From NCBI RefSeq assembly GCF_007991335.1, contig NZ_BJYD01000006.1, positions 243,239-307,238 of the forward strand: 64,000 nt of DNA, in the 5' to 3' direction. This DNA is from Halobacillus faecis (GTDB lineage: Bacteria > Bacillota > Bacilli > Bacillales > Halobacillaceae). Position 1 is the stretch's first letter; every line of letters begins with the position of its first letter. Position numbers and translations under genes: made by a program. The notes under the pieces were generated by a model, which saw only the letters and a program-made list of their open reading frames with translations, had not been told where the DNA came from and searched no databases. Shown here in pieces: positions 62,371 to 64,000 of this stretch.

Positions 62371-63717
62371 TCAAGAACTTATCGACTCAATCGCCTCTAC
62401 CACAGTATCCAGCAGGAAAGTCAAATCCTCTTCATCAATAGACAAAGGAGGGGATAATGTAATGACATTATTGAATCCAGCCACTGTCATCCCATTTTTG
62501 CCGATCAATATTCCTTTGTTTTTGCAATAGCTGATGATTTGGTTCACTTTATCCACAGCCAGTGGTTCCTTCGTTTCCTTGCTTTCCACCATTTCAATAC
62601 CAATGAGCAAGCCCTTCCCTCGCACATTTCCCACATGGTTATGGGTTTGAAGACGTGTGTTCAAATCATTTTTTGCTGCCTCTCCTAAATCATGTGAACG
62701 CTCAAACAAGTTTTCTCTTTCCATAATTTCTATATTCTTGAGTGCAACCGCACAAGCTGCTGGATGGCCTCCGAAGGTATTAATATGACGGAAGAAGTCA
62801 TACGTATCATCTCCACAAAAGGCTTCATACACTTCCCGCTTTACGGCCGTTGCTGATAGAGGAAGATACGCACTCGTAATCCCTTTCGCCATCGTAATAA
62901 TATCCGGTTTCACTCCATAGTTCATAAAACCGAACGGCTTACCCGTGCGTCCGAATCCACAAATCACCTCATCCACGATCATGAGGGCTCCATGTTTCTT
63001 ACAAATGGCTTGAACTTCTTTCATATACTGCTCAGGAGGTACGATCACTCCACCACCAGTAATGATTGGCTCCATGATTACCCCGGCAATGGACTCGCTA
63101 TATTCCCAAGTCATTACATCATCAATTTCCTTTGCTCCAAAACGGTCTTTTTCACTATGTTCATTCCGATACTCATCAGGTGGAGCGACATGCAAAAAAC
63201 CAGGGCCGAGAGGTTCATACTTATACTTTCGCTGTGCTTGGCCCGTGGCAGCTAACGCGCTTGTGGAATTCCCATGATAAGCTCTGTACCTTGAAATGAA
63301 CTTCGTTCGATAATGGTCCCCTTTTTGCTGATGATATTGGCGAACCATTTTAAACGCAGCCTCATTCGCTTCCGATCCACTATTTGAGAAAAAAACAACA
63401 TAATCATCCCCAAGAAGCTGGTTGATTTTTTCTCCTAATTGAATGGCTGCTTCATGACTTTGTGTAAGCGGCATATAAGAAAGATCCTTAATTTGTTCAT
63501 AAGCTGCTTTCGCAAGCTCCTCCCGCCCATAACCAACGTTCACACACCATAAGCCTGACATCGCATCCAAGTATCGATTGCCATCTATATCGGTGATCCA
63601 GGAACCTTTCGCACTTTTGGCTACCATTGTTGAATCAGGGTTATAGGGTTTCATGGAGTGCCATACATACTTCTCGTCTTTTGAAAGCAATTCACTCTTT
63701 ACATCAGCTTTAGTCAA
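62371..63717 (-). CDS. Class III (omega-amino acid:pyruvate type) aminotransferase
   Basis: A 448-residue PLP enzyme. VVFFSNSGSEANEAAFKMVR is the cofactor phosphate loop, IVDEVICGFGRTG the aspartate segment, and MAKGITSAYLPLSA contains the PLP lysine (about residue 278). W-CVNVGYGREELAKAA and TGQAQRKYKYEPL are typical of beta-alanine/taurine:pyruvate-type members. TTG start at 63717 after AAGGAGG. Coupling to ald points to pyruvate as amino acceptor; taurine, beta-alanine or GABA are candidate donors. Confidence 0.88.
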   Translation of the reverse strand: MTKADVKSELLSKDEKYVWHSMKPYNPDSTMVAKSAKGSWITDIDGNRYLDAMSGLWCVNVGYGREELAKAAYEQIKDLSYMPLTQSHEAAIQLGEKINQLLGDDYVVFFSNSGSEANEAAFKMVRQYHQQKGDHYRTKFISRYRAYHGNSTSALAATGQAQRKYKYEPLGPGFLHVAPPDEYRNEHSEKDRFGAKEIDDVMTWEYSESIAGVIMEPIITGGGVIVPPEQYMKEVQAICKKHGALMIVDEVICGFGRTGKPFGFMNYGVKPDIITMAKGITSAYLPLSATAVKREVYEAFCGDDTYDFFRHINTFGGHPAACAVALKNIEIMERENLFERSHDLGEAAKNDLNTRLQTHNHVGNVRGKGLLIGIEMVESKETKEPLAVDKVNQIISYCKNKGILIGKNGMTVAGFNNVITLSPPLSIDEEDLTFLLDTVVEAIESISS

Positions 63718-63924
63718 CGGAGATTCCTCCTTAATGGTCTTTCATTAGAATTATCTTAATTATCTAACATTTTAGTTGCGCTTTCATTAGACATTGTGTC
63801 AAACCGTCATCTCCCCACTTTCACATAATGACAAGAGCACTTATTGAACAATCTGGCAGGATTGTGGAAGACTCAGTTCCGAGATGTTTCCAGGGTTCGT
63901 TGCCTTGTTGGGCGTCAAGGGTGG

Positions 63925-64000
63925 CTGGGAAGCTACTCGCTTTCCTGTGGGGGAGTGGCGAGCTTCCTCGGGCTAACGCCCAGCGGGATCTCGCCTATCT
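63925..64000. repeat. GC-rich dispersed intergenic repeat, cut by right edge
   Basis: The sequence from GGGAAGCTACTCGCTTTCC through GCGAGCTTCCTCGGGCTAAC to the edge resembles a repeat found in many Bacillaceae intergenic regions (CGCTTTCC...CTTCCTCGGGCTAACGCC...GGGATCTCGCC). It is more GC-rich than its surroundings and holds no gene. Recognition is from memory of related genomes. Confidence 0.55.

Overview
The window reads as a chromosomal segment of a spore-forming, low-to-mid GC Bacillaceae. Genes have strong GGAGG-type ribosome binding sites, TTG starts are frequent, genes are often separated by clean T-tailed hairpin terminators, and YjzC and YjcZ family proteins are present. Secreted proteins are rich in Asp/Glu and there are several Na+-coupled symporters and TRAP systems, so a moderate halophile of the Halobacillus type is likely (inference). 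No tRNA, rRNA, insertion sequence, prophage or CRISPR array was seen.

Layout. 1-2.5 kb: siderophore synthesis gene cut by the left edge, divergent from an FhuF-like reductase with a Fur-like box between. 2.7-8.4 kb: mannitol operon mtlA-mtlR-mtlF-mtlD with MtlR operators and a cre site. 8.4-16.7 kb: membrane pair, ThDP enzyme plus aldehyde dehydrogenase, glutamate dehydrogenase, azoreductase with a structured leader, YjzC, kinase. 16.8-21.5 kb: catabolic operon (carbamoylase-type amidase, amidohydrolase, DUF3311, SSS symporter) under a palindromic operator. 21.5-33.1 kb: phosphatase, a frameshifted membrane gene, panF, small membrane proteins, an acetyltransferase/HAD/VOC/DUF1801 run, chemoreceptor, D,D-carboxypeptidase, alcohol dehydrogenase, alpha/beta hydrolase.

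33.4-44.1 kb: a complete branched-chain amino-acid operon on the minus strand, ilvE-(T-box)-ilvB-ilvN-ilvC-leuA-leuB-leuC-leuD-ilvA. Its promoter near 43,960-44,000 has a 13/15 CodY box and a cre site upstream, so nitrogen/BCAA and carbon status appear to converge there, with T-box attenuation inside the operon. 44.3-45 kb is a compact non-coding locus with a YjcZ gene, a candidate small RNA with its own promoter and terminator, and other hairpins.

45.4-64 kb: ferredoxin, nuclease lipoprotein with an excalibur domain, TAXI-TRAP transporter, DMT exporter, a 30-residue basic peptide gene with a SigB-like promoter, serine hydrolase, MazG-like and M50-like proteins, an RlmN-type enzyme, an LPETA-anchored excalibur protein, a self-regulated TetR/ABC transporter operon, DedA and UppP, and an aminotransferase-alanine dehydrogenase pair. 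The right edge runs into a GC-rich dispersed repeat.

Most novel signals: the azoR leader RNA (14,836-14,937), the small RNA (44,620-44,698), the basic peptide gene (51,080-51,172), and two kinds of phased intergenic repeat arrays (21-bp and 24-25-bp periods).
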